The notes: generated from the sequence alone by a model not told the origin. A stretch of DNA of 64,000 nucleotides from Candidatus Rifleibacteriota bacterium (GCA_015233565.1 JADFXM010000035.1:1-64000); one strand, 5' to 3'; counted from the stretch's first letter, positions 52,093 through 61,200 are shown. Program-made: numbers and translations.

Positions 52093-53076
52093 ATGCGTTC
52101 TTCTGCTCTTCTCACTCGTCTTTTTGTTGGCCTGGCGCTCAGCGGGGCCCTCCTGTTTTCATCGGAAGCATCCAGAGTGGAGGCGATCGACCAATCGGCT
52201 CCCTTTGAAAAACGATTGGCTGACTTTGGACCAGAACTGGGAGATTTCCTTGGAAAGGTATGGAATGACCGGGCAAAAATTGACTTGAAAGACTTCAAAA
52301 CCGGAACCTATACTGTCTATGGTTATTATTCCGGAACGGATAAACCAGATCTTCCTTTCGACGAAACCGTTCTGAACAAGTTCCTCGATGACTTGCAGAA
52401 ACTTGCTGGAAAAAACTCCATATTTGCGCAAGTTCTAAGAATGGCAGTTAATAAGCTGAACGCAAGTCAGAAAGCCGTTCAAGGAAATACACTCTGGCAT
52501 GATTTTTTTCACGTCCTTTCATCCAAGGATCCCAGCAAAAAAATTTGCAACCGCATCTATGTTCATACTGCCGATCCCGAGGCAACTATTGAAGTAATGA
52601 AAATAATCGTTGGTCAGTTCGGTAAAAATAAAGGTCTATGGGAAGTAAAAACAGCAGGACCAGGTGCAGTCCGCAAGGATACTATAGTTGCGTATTTATA
52701 TGACGATGCTTCAGCGAAGAGTCTAGCCGATCTACTTAACAAAACCGCTACCAAGAAGCCCAAATTGTTTATCGATGAGCTCCCTCCACTGGTACGCCGC
52801 GATGGCCCGGGAATCGGATCAGCTGGAGAACCGCCTGCAATTGAGCTTTTCAAGAAGGAAGGAAATCGACATAGTTTTGGTTCTTTTTACAGTGCACTGA
52901 TTTGGATCGCTCTCAGAACGACTCCGAATGTAAGCAATTCAAAAGCCGATGGGCGTCATTTTCTTGACAATATGCTCTACAGTCTTCGGTTACTCGGAAT
53001 TGATCCGGTGAATCCTCAGGAATTCCCAAATGCAGAATCCCTTGAGAAATGGTACAAATCTGTTAAACGCTGGTAG
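52093..53076 (+). CDS. Secreted HopA1-domain protein
   Basis: A 327-residue protein with a signal peptide (hydrophobic LFVGLALSGALLF, likely cleavage near residue 31). The body fits the HopA1 effector family: NRIYVHTADPEATIEVMKII, then VKTAGPGAVRKDTIVAYLYD, a LADLLNKTATKKPKLF stretch, LPPLVRRDGPGIGSAGEPP and NRHSFGSFYSALIWIAL, in the same order as in that family. HopA1 is a plant-pathogen type III effector; related domains act as lyases in class V lanthipeptide synthesis. An exported, single-domain version outside both settings is unusual. GGAGG at 52081-52085 precedes ATG 52093, and a terminator follows the gene. Recognition is from pattern memory. Confidence 0.6.
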   Translation: MRSSALLTRLFVGLALSGALLFSSEASRVEAIDQSAPFEKRLADFGPELGDFLGKVWNDRAKIDLKDFKTGTYTVYGYYSGTDKPDLPFDETVLNKFLDDLQKLAGKNSIFAQVLRMAVNKLNASQKAVQGNTLWHDFFHVLSSKDPSKKICNRIYVHTADPEATIEVMKIIVGQFGKNKGLWEVKTAGPGAVRKDTIVAYLYDDASAKSLADLLNKTATKKPKLFIDELPPLVRRDGPGIGSAGEPPAIELFKKEGNRHSFGSFYSALIWIALRTTPNVSNSKADGRHFLDNMLYSLRLLGIDPVNPQEFPNAESLEKWYKSVKRW

Positions 53077-53089
53077 TTTGAGTTAATTT

Positions 53090-53123
53090 AAAGACCGTGG
53101 TCACTTTGAGCCCCGGTCTTTTT
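53090..53123 (+). terminator. Rho-independent terminator of the HopA1-like gene
   Basis: aaagaccg pairs with cggtcttt around a 16-base loop and is followed by further T residues, 14 bases after the stop codon. Confidence 0.75.
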
Positions 53124-53247
53124 CTATACAGATTTCCTGATCCATGCAAAAGTTGATCGAGCAAATTAAGAACTTCTTTAAGTAAAATTGTTTTTTTCAA
53201 AGAGGCGAAGCTGATAGTCAGCGATAAAGAGTAAAAATACTTGACTT

Positions 53248-53463
53248 ATACCAATCCCAAAAAATCCATTCATCTTTTCGAGAAGTCGGATTTTTCAAAT
53301 GACTGCGACGTCAGTTAATTCACGTTGAAAAAATGGAATTTATTACAAAACCCAAATATCCTATTGAATAATAGAAGCATTCTTTCCTTTTAAAGTGAAA
53401 TAACGCGAACGAAGATTGGAAGAATGAAGCAGCGGGGAGGAACGAAATATTTGGGATTGGTAT
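53248..53463 (-). repeat. 217-bp family, diverged inverted copy 5
   Basis: 216 bp from ATACCAATCCCAAA to TTTGGGATTGGTAT. Read on the minus strand it aligns with copy 3 along its length (for example GAATGCTTCTA and TTTTTTGGGATTGGTAT) but with many differences. Both ends carry the longer right-end sequence, giving near-perfect 14-bp inverted ends. Confidence 0.75.
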
Positions 53464-53467
53464 TATA

Positions 53468-53568
53468 AACCTGCCCCAACGCAAGTGCAGAAAATTTGGA
53501 AAAATAAATTTTTCGCGAATTTTTTTTGTGAATTGTATGATTAATTCACAATGTCAATATGAATTTAC
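53468..53568 (-). repeat. ~100-bp associated repeat, copy B
   Basis: Inverse of 23866-23962 with moderate divergence (shared blocks include gaattgtatg, ttcgcgaa and atgtcaatatgaattta). It abuts the end of copy 5 of the 217-bp family. Confidence 0.8.
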
Positions 53569-53572
53569 TCTT

Positions 53573-53613
<41 letters not shown>

Positions 53614-53679
53614 ATAGTTCAGAGTGCATTATCTGAATTTTTCAGCTTCGTAACTTTAATGTTATTATTTAAACTGTTA

Positions 53680-54444
53680 TCAGGTTCCCACAACAATTCC
53701 GCCATCCACTCGCAAAGCCACTCCAGAAATGAAGGCGGCTTCTTCTGATGCAAGAAACAGAAATGCGTTTGCTATATCACGTGGATTTCCTAGGCGACCT
53801 AGGGGGGTCTTGGCTTTCATGGCGTCGAGCACTTTTTCAGGAACAGCATGCAAAATCTCGGTTGCCGTAAAACCTGGCAAAACTGAATTTACGCGGATGT
53901 TGTGCTTTCCCAATTCCCTGGTCCATACTTTGGTCATGCCCAGAACTCCCGCTTTCGAAGCCACATAATTGGTTTGCCCGAAATTGCCGTCTTCTCCGAC
54001 AATAGACGAAGTGTTCAAGATCACTCCCTCGTTTTGACTGATCATTTGAGGAACGACAGCTTGCGTGCAATTATACACCCCCTTCAAGTTCACGCCGATC
54101 ACAAGATCGAAATCTTCCTCTGAAAGCTGTTTAACGACCTGGCCGTCTTTGGTTTTCACCAGTTGACAATCACGAAGAATACCGGCGTTGTTTATCATAA
54201 CGTCAATTTTTCCGTGCGTCTTGGCAACCTCATCGGCCCAAGCTTGCACTTCACCGCGATTTCCAACATTCACTTTTCGAAAACTGACATTTTTCCCTAA
54301 CTCTTTAACAGTTTCCTGACCTTTGTTTTCATCAAGATCGCAGATGCAAACTCTGGCGCCCTCTTCGACGAACCTTCTGGCAGTTTCTTTGCCAATTCCA
54401 GACGCCCCACCGGTAATCATCACTACTTTTTCTTTCATACGCAT
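53680..54444 (-). CDS. Short-chain dehydrogenase (3-hydroxyacyl-CoA/3-oxoacyl reductase-like)
   Basis: A 254-residue SDR: VVMITGGASGIGKETARRF for cofactor, then CDLDE after the second strand, which favours NAD; NNAGIL; the Ser in NTSSIVG; NYVASKAGVLGMTKVW with Tyr and Lys; and a VDGGIVVGT end. A VKTKDGQVVKQLSEEDFD stretch (around residue 98-115) is characteristic of a subgroup next to acyl-CoA genes. Start is ATG 54444 with AAGGAAACC upstream, not the longer frame. Third gene of a minus-strand run with the CoA-transferase and MetX-like enzyme; probable oxidation/reduction of 3-hydroxyacyl-CoA. Confidence 0.85.
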   Translation of the reverse strand: MRMKEKVVMITGGASGIGKETARRFVEEGARVCICDLDENKGQETVKELGKNVSFRKVNVGNRGEVQAWADEVAKTHGKIDVMINNAGILRDCQLVKTKDGQVVKQLSEEDFDLVIGVNLKGVYNCTQAVVPQMISQNEGVILNTSSIVGEDGNFGQTNYVASKAGVLGMTKVWTRELGKHNIRVNSVLPGFTATEILHAVPEKVLDAMKAKTPLGRLGNPRDIANAFLFLASEEAAFISGVALRVDGGIVVGT

Positions 54445-54573
54445 AGTTTTGGTTTCCTTTATTTTTTGATGTTTCGCTTTCCACGGCCTTTGACCGGGCA
54501 AGAGAACGGGATTGTACAATTCTCCACTACACTTTCAAGTAACAGGATTCAAAAGTCGAAAAGTCAGCTTTTT

Positions 54574-56514
54574 TCAGGCTTCGAACATTAGATTAGCATT
54601 GCATTTTTCAATTAAAATTCCAGCTTTAAATCTGGAGGTTTCAATTTTTCGACGCTCAAATTCCTCACCTAACGCCTTCAGGTTTGAACCCAGAGAATAC
54701 CGGCTGACATCGGTATAATAAGTTGAAACAATATACTCAACCATGTCGCAATAAGTTGCCAGAACATCGTCAGCACATTTGAAAAAATCGTAGTTTACAT
54801 GGGCAGCCACAAGCTTCCCCAATGCTCTGCAACGCTTCTCCACTACCTCCCGTATCAGAAGAATGTCTTCTTCACACTCGATTTCCAACCCACGGAAATT
54901 TACGTGAAGGGTTTGAGTCGGTTCATGAAAAGTCAGCCGGCTGTCAATATCTAAGCGCAAAAGCTCACTTCGGATTCCCATTGGGCGGGACTGAAATATT
55001 CTAAAATCCATAAATTTTGGATTGTCTATGACAGGCTCAAACTCCATCTGACAAATAATGTCCCGCTTGATATCAATTCCATGAGCAACTTCGATCAGAT
55101 GAAGACTACTGTTCCTTAATTCAAAGACACATCGCTCTGTTACGTAAAGAATTTTTTGTCCGCTCAGACTTCCATAGTTGCCGCTAAATGTAATCTGGCC
55201 GACTTTCTTTACAAATTTTTTGGTGTCTCCCTCCCGGATAATTTCAAGTTTGCCATTTTTGATTGCCACTTCAAGATTGCCCGCCGTCATGCTACCGACA
55301 AAAATCGTGGTTTTCGCATTTTGGCTGATATTGATGAATCCACCACAACCCGCAAGCCGATTTCCAAAACAACTGGAATTGACATTTCCGAACATATCGG
55401 TTTGGGCCATCCCTAAACAGGCCAGATCCAAACCACCGCCATCATAGAAATTAAACTGGTCAGGCATTCCAATAACCGCCTCAGCATTGACAGAAGCACC
55501 AAAATCCAATCCACCGACCGGAATTCCACCGATGATTCCAGGTTCAACTGTAAGTGTCAGTGAGTTCAGAATTTTTTCTTCATTCGCAACTGTGGCAACT
55601 CCTTCTGGAACACCTATCCCAAGATTTACAACATTGTATGGCCGCAGTTCCATTGCTGCTCGTCGCGCTATGATTTTTCGCTCGGTTAATTCCAGAGGTA
55701 TGAGGGAGGTTGTAGGGACTCTGATTTCGCCAGAATAGGAAGGATTATACGGGGTCGCGTATGTTTGCATGTGGTTTTCCGGTTTTGCTACGACCACGAA
55801 ATCGACAAGGATACCGGGAATCTTCACCGCGCGTGAGTTGATTGACCCGTGATTCGCCAGACGTTCAACTTGAGCAATGACAATTCCACCGCAGTTGTGC
55901 ACGGCAGTTGCCATGTCCAGGGCATCAAGTGTGAGAATTTCTTTCTCCATGGAAATATTGCCCATCGTATCGGCAGTTGTTCCGCGAATTATAGCCACCT
56001 GAATCGGAAATGATCTCATGAATAGGTAATCTTCGCCATGAAAGGAAACCACCTCCAACAAGTCCTCAGTGGTGCATGTATTAACTTTTCCCCCTTCAAG
56101 ACGTGGATCTACGAACGTTCCCAACCCAACCTTCGAGAAAACCCCTGGCCTACGGGCGGCAACTGCTCGGTAAAAATTGGTCAGAATTCCTTGAGGAAGG
56201 TTGTACGCCTCAAATTTATTATCCAAAGCCATTCTACCAATTTTCGGCATCAGACCGTAATGCCCGGCGATGACTCTTTTCAGGAGCCCCGGATGGGCCA
56301 ATCGGTTTAAGCCCCTATCTCTGGCGTCTCCCAGCCCTGACGAAAAAAGCAATGTCAGGTTTTTAGGCTTGCCAGCTTCAAGAAAACACTTTTCCAGACT
56401 AATTAGTAATTCTTCCGGAGTCCCATTGCCGACAAACCCAGCAGCAGCAAGCACTGAGCCATCTTTGATGGCAGAAATAGCTTCCATGGCGGAGACAATC
56501 TTGTTCTTTCGCAT
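54574..56514 (-). CDS. Acyl-CoA:carboxylate CoA-transferase, fused subunits, with C-terminal extension
   Basis: A 646-residue family I CoA-transferase with both halves in one chain, as in YdiF/propionate CoA-transferase. Residues 1-275 correspond to the alpha part (GSVLAAAGFVGNGTPEELL, IIRGTTADTMGNIS) and ~280-520 to the beta part (VVNLGIGVPEGVATVA, then LTVEPGIIGGIPVGG with the catalytic Glu324). About 120 further residues (from ~525; HVNFRGLEIECEEDILLI and after) are not part of the usual enzyme. It moves CoA between acetyl- or other acyl-CoA and short-chain acids. Start ATG 56514. Confidence 0.9.
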   Translation of the reverse strand: MRKNKIVSAMEAISAIKDGSVLAAAGFVGNGTPEELLISLEKCFLEAGKPKNLTLLFSSGLGDARDRGLNRLAHPGLLKRVIAGHYGLMPKIGRMALDNKFEAYNLPQGILTNFYRAVAARRPGVFSKVGLGTFVDPRLEGGKVNTCTTEDLLEVVSFHGEDYLFMRSFPIQVAIIRGTTADTMGNISMEKEILTLDALDMATAVHNCGGIVIAQVERLANHGSINSRAVKIPGILVDFVVVAKPENHMQTYATPYNPSYSGEIRVPTTSLIPLELTERKIIARRAAMELRPYNVVNLGIGVPEGVATVANEEKILNSLTLTVEPGIIGGIPVGGLDFGASVNAEAVIGMPDQFNFYDGGGLDLACLGMAQTDMFGNVNSSCFGNRLAGCGGFINISQNAKTTIFVGSMTAGNLEVAIKNGKLEIIREGDTKKFVKKVGQITFSGNYGSLSGQKILYVTERCVFELRNSSLHLIEVAHGIDIKRDIICQMEFEPVIDNPKFMDFRIFQSRPMGIRSELLRLDIDSRLTFHEPTQTLHVNFRGLEIECEEDILLIREVVEKRCRALGKLVAAHVNYDFFKCADDVLATYCDMVEYIVSTYYTDVSRYSLGSNLKALGEEFERRKIETSRFKAGILIEKCNANLMFEA

Positions 56515-56623
56515 TCTTGTTCCTCTTATTTAAATTTCTTCTTCATTCCGCTAATTCTTTATAAACAACCAGATACCTTTCTCACTTCGATCATTCCAAT
56601 AAAAAAAATGTTAATTTTCAGCT

Positions 56624-57742
56624 TTAATTAACAATGGCAAACCCAGAATCATTTCGCTGTTGCGCGTTCTGCATAAACTTCCTGATATGAGGCTCCATCT
56701 GTTTTGTTTCCATTAAGCAACCAAGATGCCCATATGAAGATTCCAGAACTCGGAAAGTAGCCTGGCCAGAAGTTCGTGAATTCAAAATCTCCGCTATTTC
56801 CACCGCCCAATCTGGCTGAAATTCCTGATCCGTATCAATGTTCATTAACAGAAGCGGACAAGTGATTCTCTTGACTCCATCTGAATAACTTTCGCTTCCA
56901 CAACCAAGATCATGAGTGTTGATAGCCGAAAGGAGAGAAATGATGCTGTTAGGATCCCATGCTTGAATGCGGATATCGACCTGTTCCATAAGATAGTCAG
57001 CCGCAGCGTGCGATCGATCATCCTGCGAATTCAAACCATCCGTCAAACGATTCCAAAACTGTTTTCGGAGAAGCTTTTCATGACCATAGAACATTCGGGA
57101 AAACTGATAAATAGCTTTCAGACAAGCTTTGGGCTTGTTTTCACCATACCATCCCGCATTGAACTGCTGATCTTGCTTAATCAGGTTCATCATAAAGTGG
57201 TGAGCTGCAAGAGCCGGAGGAGGGGTTCGCCCTGCAGTGGCAACTGCTACAACGCCCTTCACAAACTCCGGATAAGAAGCAGCCATCTCAAGCGACAGCA
57301 TTGATCCCATCGAAGGTCCCGCCATAACTTCCAGGCGTTCAACTCCAATCTCGTTAAGAAAAACTTTTTGGAAACGGACTATATCCCGAAGCGTCAACTT
57401 TGGAAAATCTGGACCGAATATTTTTCCGGTTTCGTTGTTGATAGATTGCGGCCCAGTAGTTCCAAACATTGACCCGAGAACATTTGTTGCGATAATTCGA
57501 AATCGATTGGTATCAAAAGCTTTCTCAGGGCCGATGAGCCCATCCCACCATCCTGGAGCCAGGTCACGTGAAGAATATCTCCCCGCAGCATGTTGGTTTG
57601 ATAAACCACCATGGGCGATGAAAATAACAGGACCATTAGGAAGTCCATAATCCTCATAAGCGATAATCGGCTGGGAAATAATCACTCCCCGCTGGGTTTG
57701 GAAAGGTGTGCTAAGATGTAAACATTTTGGCTCCACAAACAT
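56624..57742 (-). CDS. MetX-like alpha/beta hydrolase-fold acyltransferase
   Basis: A 372-residue cytoplasmic protein of the homoserine O-acetyltransferase (MetX) superfamily: HGGLSNQHAAGRY oxyanion region, NVLGSMFGTTGP, nucleophile Ser144 in AGPSMGSM, then NIDTDQEFQPDW with the Asp and SSYGHLGCLME with the His. Classic MetX has GGSMGGM; the changed nucleophile elbow and lack of methionine genes nearby suggest acylation or hydrolysis of another substrate. It heads a minus-strand run with the CoA-transferase and SDR (gaps 109 and 129 bp). GAGAG precedes ATG 57742. Confidence 0.82.
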   Translation of the reverse strand: MFVEPKCLHLSTPFQTQRGVIISQPIIAYEDYGLPNGPVIFIAHGGLSNQHAAGRYSSRDLAPGWWDGLIGPEKAFDTNRFRIIATNVLGSMFGTTGPQSINNETGKIFGPDFPKLTLRDIVRFQKVFLNEIGVERLEVMAGPSMGSMLSLEMAASYPEFVKGVVAVATAGRTPPPALAAHHFMMNLIKQDQQFNAGWYGENKPKACLKAIYQFSRMFYGHEKLLRKQFWNRLTDGLNSQDDRSHAAADYLMEQVDIRIQAWDPNSIISLLSAINTHDLGCGSESYSDGVKRITCPLLLMNIDTDQEFQPDWAVEIAEILNSRTSGQATFRVLESSYGHLGCLMETKQMEPHIRKFMQNAQQRNDSGFAIVN

Positions 57743-57898
57743 GACTTCTCTCCTTTTTCAAAAAACTGTTCCGCACCTATTTAAAGTCCTGTACCCTTAC
57801 TGTTCCATTTAAACTTCACTCCAAGCCTTTAAGTTGCTCAAAGCTTGAATTAATAGTGCTTCTTCTCAAAGTGATTTTCTTTGAATCGTGTTGTAATT
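57743..57898. other. Upstream region of the acyl-CoA genes
   Basis: No gene. The promoter of the minus-strand run should lie here, but I cannot place it. Confidence 0.4.
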
Positions 57899-58160
57899 AA
57901 CGAGTCTGTCGAAAAATACCCTGGTTTTCATATTTTAATGTACCCACACATTATTTCACCTCGCTTTTTGGCATCAACAGCGAGCCACTTTGAACCGGAC
58001 AAAGTGTACCGAGATTATTCGACAGCTTTTAACGAGTCTGTCGAAAATGCCCTATTTTTCATACTTTTATGTATCTATTCGAATTTTCGCCTTGCTTTTT
58101 CGCATCACTAGCGAGCCGATTTGTACCGAATAAAATGTTTTGAGATTTTCCGACAGGTTC
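57899..58160. repeat. Tandem pair of ~132-bp units with inverted CTGTCGAA ends
   Basis: Unit 1 is 57899-58030 and unit 2 58031-58160. Each begins aacgagtctgtcgaaaa and ends near tcgacag or ccgacag, so CTGTCGAA at 57906 and TTCGACAG at 58018 are inverted. Shared interior blocks include tttttcgcat-like and agcgagcc. The units have drifted from each other. No gene is present. Confidence 0.8.
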
Positions 58161-58262
58161 TAACATCATGTGCAGTTTTAAAGAGGTTAAGTGGAACTGT
58201 ACAGTTACTCAGTCTTGAAAAAATATTTCAAATTTTAAGTGCTGGAATTGAATAATTTTTTG

Positions 58263-59651
58263 TTACGACTGCATTAGCCAGGAATCGACAAACTGTATTA
58301 CTTTCCTAGCCCGGATTAGATCGCAATGATTGAGATGGAAAACCCGAGTTTCCAGATGTTTAGCCCCTCTGGCCAATACCTCTTCAACTTTGGTGGCATT
58401 TTTCAGGTAAACAGCTCCGTCCGAGGGGGCTGAAAAAGCCTGCTGAAAAAAACCACTGATGATATATAGCCATTTCAGTGTTGGAGCGATGTTTTCCTCT
58501 TCAATAACCGGGTCGTCCCCCGCAACAACCAGAAGGCGAACTGAAGGCTCCAAACCATGCTCACGGAGCCGGTACATGAACCGCTCACCCAGATCGATTG
58601 CACGATCAATGCCCTGAGATGACAGAACCAACGAATTTCCGCCATTGTACAAAGACAGCATGGTCAGATTCCCATCAAACGGAGTAGCGCTGTCCACACC
58701 CAATGGAATCCCTCCGTCACGGTCAAGGTTGAAGAGACACTGCGCTTGTCCAGGCCATAGCTCATTTCCTTTTCCGAAGTAGCTTTCCGTGGGAAATGAT
58801 TTCCAAATTCCATTCAACAGCATACGATCGGTAGCAATGGGTCCGACGCCTTTAAGCTCCGGCATAGTTGCCCGCAAAAGATTGAATCCGTAATAGCGAA
58901 ATGAGGAATCCATTCCCAGCATCGGACTTCCGAGCGCCACATATGTTCGGACATCTCCGCGAAACGACGTGAGAAAGGGGCGATCAGGAAAAATTTCTTT
59001 TGAATTGGAACAATACAATCGGATGGGGAGATTCCCCTTTGAATGACCTATTATATCAATAGAAAAAGTCGAATCGGACTCCCGGCCCAGAATACGCCGA
59101 ATTCGTGTTATCGCGTTGGCAATTTGCTCTGATTGTATAATATTACATCCTTGACGATGAGCGAAGGTTACCGCAAACACCGAATATCCAAGCTGAGAAA
59201 GCCATTGCGCCATTCCCCACTTTTCTGATGGAATGTGAAGGAGGTCAGGGCATCGAAAAGGATTCATCCAGGCCCGATTGGCATTGTCCCCGGCTCCGTG
59301 AACCAAAAGTATCGGATGGGGAAGGGTTTTTCCCCTGAACCCGGACGCACAATGCAGCATTACCTGTCGGGAAGGAGGAGTCGCAGTTCCAAACCATTTT
59401 ATGATAAGCGGATCGACATGCTCGCCACCCTCGGCGAATGCTTCCGTCTTGATTCCCGGGTGTGGGTCTTCCAAAATTTCCACGCGCTCCCAGGGAGCGG
59501 CTTGCGCACCTTCGAACGTTTGTTTTGCTTCTCCGTTAAAAAGGGAGGAACCTTCACTCGTCCAGGAAAGCAGCCCAAATGTTGCCAAGCAGAGGATTCC
59601 ATAGAATCCAAGTTTGACGCGTCGAGACAATTTGATTCTCTGTTTCTTCAT
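58263..59651 (-). CDS. Secreted lipase-like alpha/beta hydrolase
   Basis: A 462-residue exported hydrolase. A basic head and hydrophobic LGFYGILCLATFGLLSW form the signal. PILLVHGAGDNANRAW gives the oxyanion region, IIGHSKGNLPIRLYCS the nucleophile Ser, APSDGAVYLKNAT a probable acid Asp and FHLNHCDLIRA the His. The order and the GHSKG elbow fit triacylglycerol lipases/esterases acting outside the cell. Several cysteines could form disulfides. It stands alone, with the tandem repeat units after its 3' end and a terminator-rich region upstream. Confidence 0.8.
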   Translation of the reverse strand: MKKQRIKLSRRVKLGFYGILCLATFGLLSWTSEGSSLFNGEAKQTFEGAQAAPWERVEILEDPHPGIKTEAFAEGGEHVDPLIIKWFGTATPPSRQVMLHCASGFRGKTLPHPILLVHGAGDNANRAWMNPFRCPDLLHIPSEKWGMAQWLSQLGYSVFAVTFAHRQGCNIIQSEQIANAITRIRRILGRESDSTFSIDIIGHSKGNLPIRLYCSNSKEIFPDRPFLTSFRGDVRTYVALGSPMLGMDSSFRYYGFNLLRATMPELKGVGPIATDRMLLNGIWKSFPTESYFGKGNELWPGQAQCLFNLDRDGGIPLGVDSATPFDGNLTMLSLYNGGNSLVLSSQGIDRAIDLGERFMYRLREHGLEPSVRLLVVAGDDPVIEEENIAPTLKWLYIISGFFQQAFSAPSDGAVYLKNATKVEEVLARGAKHLETRVFHLNHCDLIRARKVIQFVDSWLMQS

Positions 59652-59756
59652 TTCCTTTTCCTTAATACTTTATATTTTTTAAAAACCGAATCGACTCTCA
59701 TATAATAAAAGACTTTTTTAAATATGTCAAGTGATTCGGTTTATATATTTTTATTT

Positions 59757-59854
59757 GGGAAAAAGGCCTTTTCATGCGATAGGCTTTTTAGAAATTAAAA
59801 AATCGCCTATCGTTACACGAATAATTTCGTTTTGGGTAACGACAGGCGATTTTT
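59757..59854 (-). terminator. Double terminator after the YcjY-like gene
   Basis: On the minus strand a 19-bp stem (59836-59854 with 59797-59815, one mismatch) is followed by a T run, and a second weaker hairpin with T run lies at 59757-59789. They close the gene that ends at 59881 and could also work from the other side. Confidence 0.85.
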
Positions 59855-59880
59855 ATCGCCTCAAAATGGGGGGTGGTAAA

Positions 59881-61200
59881 TTAGTTGTTCTTTAACTCCT
59901 TCTGAAAAAAACGAATTACTTTTTGTGCGGCATCTCGTACATAGTGATCGTTATCATATAAATCAATGTGATTGGTTGTAGCAATCCAATAGATTTCTTT
60001 TGGATTACCAGCCAAGTCAAATACAGCTTGCGCATCCTCGGGAAGGCAGTAATGGTCTGTTTTTCCATGAACGATGAGCAAAGGTCGAGGTGCTATTTTT
60101 CGCACCGGGTTTAGGGTATCCCAGGTTAAAAATTGATAAACACAATGTTTTGCCACCTGATTCTTCCATCGGGGAGCAGTCGTAATTGATGTCCGATGAT
60201 AATATGTATATGGCTCATCTCCACGCATAAAGGCTGGTCCATTGTTTGGGGCAACCAGGGGTAGGTATTCAACTTTTTTTTGAGTCTGGTAATTATCAAA
60301 ATCTGTTTTGGCGCCGGCTAAAAATGGATCGAACGTTTGAGAACCCAGTCTATTTCGCATTACTTCCGCGTTCAAATAGCTGCCAGCTACGCCAGCCACG
60401 GCTTTTATACGCATGTCATCCGCAGCAAAGGGAATAACCATTCCTCCGCCCATGCAAATCCCAAGAGTTCCAAGTTGATTCGGATTAACTTCCGGTCGAC
60501 TTTCGAGGAATGTAAGTGCGGCCCGCAGATCTTCCACTTGATTTGCCGGAATGACCTCTTGGCGCGGCTCACCACCGCTTGCTCCGAGGGTGCGATAATC
60601 AAAAGTCATTGCAGCAAAACCGTATGTAGCCAAATATTTGGCATAATCAGAAACTACTTGTTCCTTTATCCCCGAAAACGGCCCAGCCAAAATAATTCCA
60701 GGGATTTTCTTTCCGGCGGAAAGGTTTTTGGGAAGAAAAATCACTCCGGTCATGTCAATTCCCGAGCTCTTAAAAGAAACAGGAACTTCGGTAAAGGCCA
60801 AACCTTCTTTTTGAAGCCCAAGGATCCCTCTAAGTTCATTCACAAGGGACTCAATTAAATCACGAGCAGGTATGATTTCACCGTGAACGAGACTTTGATT
60901 TGCCTCTTGAAGATACTGCATCCCTCGCTCAAGAATCAAAGTATGATCTGCATCAAAAGAAGCATTCTTCAAATCAATCTGCACTTTCTCCACAGATTTC
61001 AGAAACCCTTGAACTAAGGCTGATTCAACATTCGAAACCGACTGTGATGCAGTAAGCGAGGAAGAAACACTCGCCAGTTCGGTTTTCAATAGTTCAGTTT
61101 TTCCTAACGCATCAGAAATCAAAAGTTTGAAATCAAGCCCTTGAGCTGGCTGAAGAACAATGATTAAAAAGAGAGTAATCAGAACAAGACGTCGAAACAT
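59881..61200 (-). CDS. Secreted YcjY-like alpha/beta hydrolase
   Basis: A 439-residue exported protein. Signal peptide MFRRLVLITLFLIIVLQPAQ; a helical region (~30-135) rich in Ser/Leu/Glu; then a hydrolase domain with FSGIKEQVVSDYAKYLATYGF, a FDYRTLGASGGEPRQ motif, LGICMGGGM where Cys takes the nucleophile place as in dienelactone hydrolase relatives, HGKTDHYCLPEDA with the Asp and TTNHIDLYD with the His. This matches the YcjY branch of alpha/beta hydrolases. Start ATG 61200 has AGGAGGAA upstream. The helical N-terminal domain before the catalytic core is not usual for YcjY. Substrate unknown. Confidence 0.82.
   Translation of the reverse strand: MFRRLVLITLFLIIVLQPAQGLDFKLLISDALGKTELLKTELASVSSSLTASQSVSNVESALVQGFLKSVEKVQIDLKNASFDADHTLILERGMQYLQEANQSLVHGEIIPARDLIESLVNELRGILGLQKEGLAFTEVPVSFKSSGIDMTGVIFLPKNLSAGKKIPGIILAGPFSGIKEQVVSDYAKYLATYGFAAMTFDYRTLGASGGEPRQEVIPANQVEDLRAALTFLESRPEVNPNQLGTLGICMGGGMVIPFAADDMRIKAVAGVAGSYLNAEVMRNRLGSQTFDPFLAGAKTDFDNYQTQKKVEYLPLVAPNNGPAFMRGDEPYTYYHRTSITTAPRWKNQVAKHCVYQFLTWDTLNPVRKIAPRPLLIVHGKTDHYCLPEDAQAVFDLAGNPKEIYWIATTNHIDLYDNDHYVRDAAQKVIRFFQKELKNN

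Noticed and set aside
57899..58160. CRISPR-like repeat pair
   Set aside because: Only two long, diverged units with inverted ends and no short repeats separated by unique spacers.
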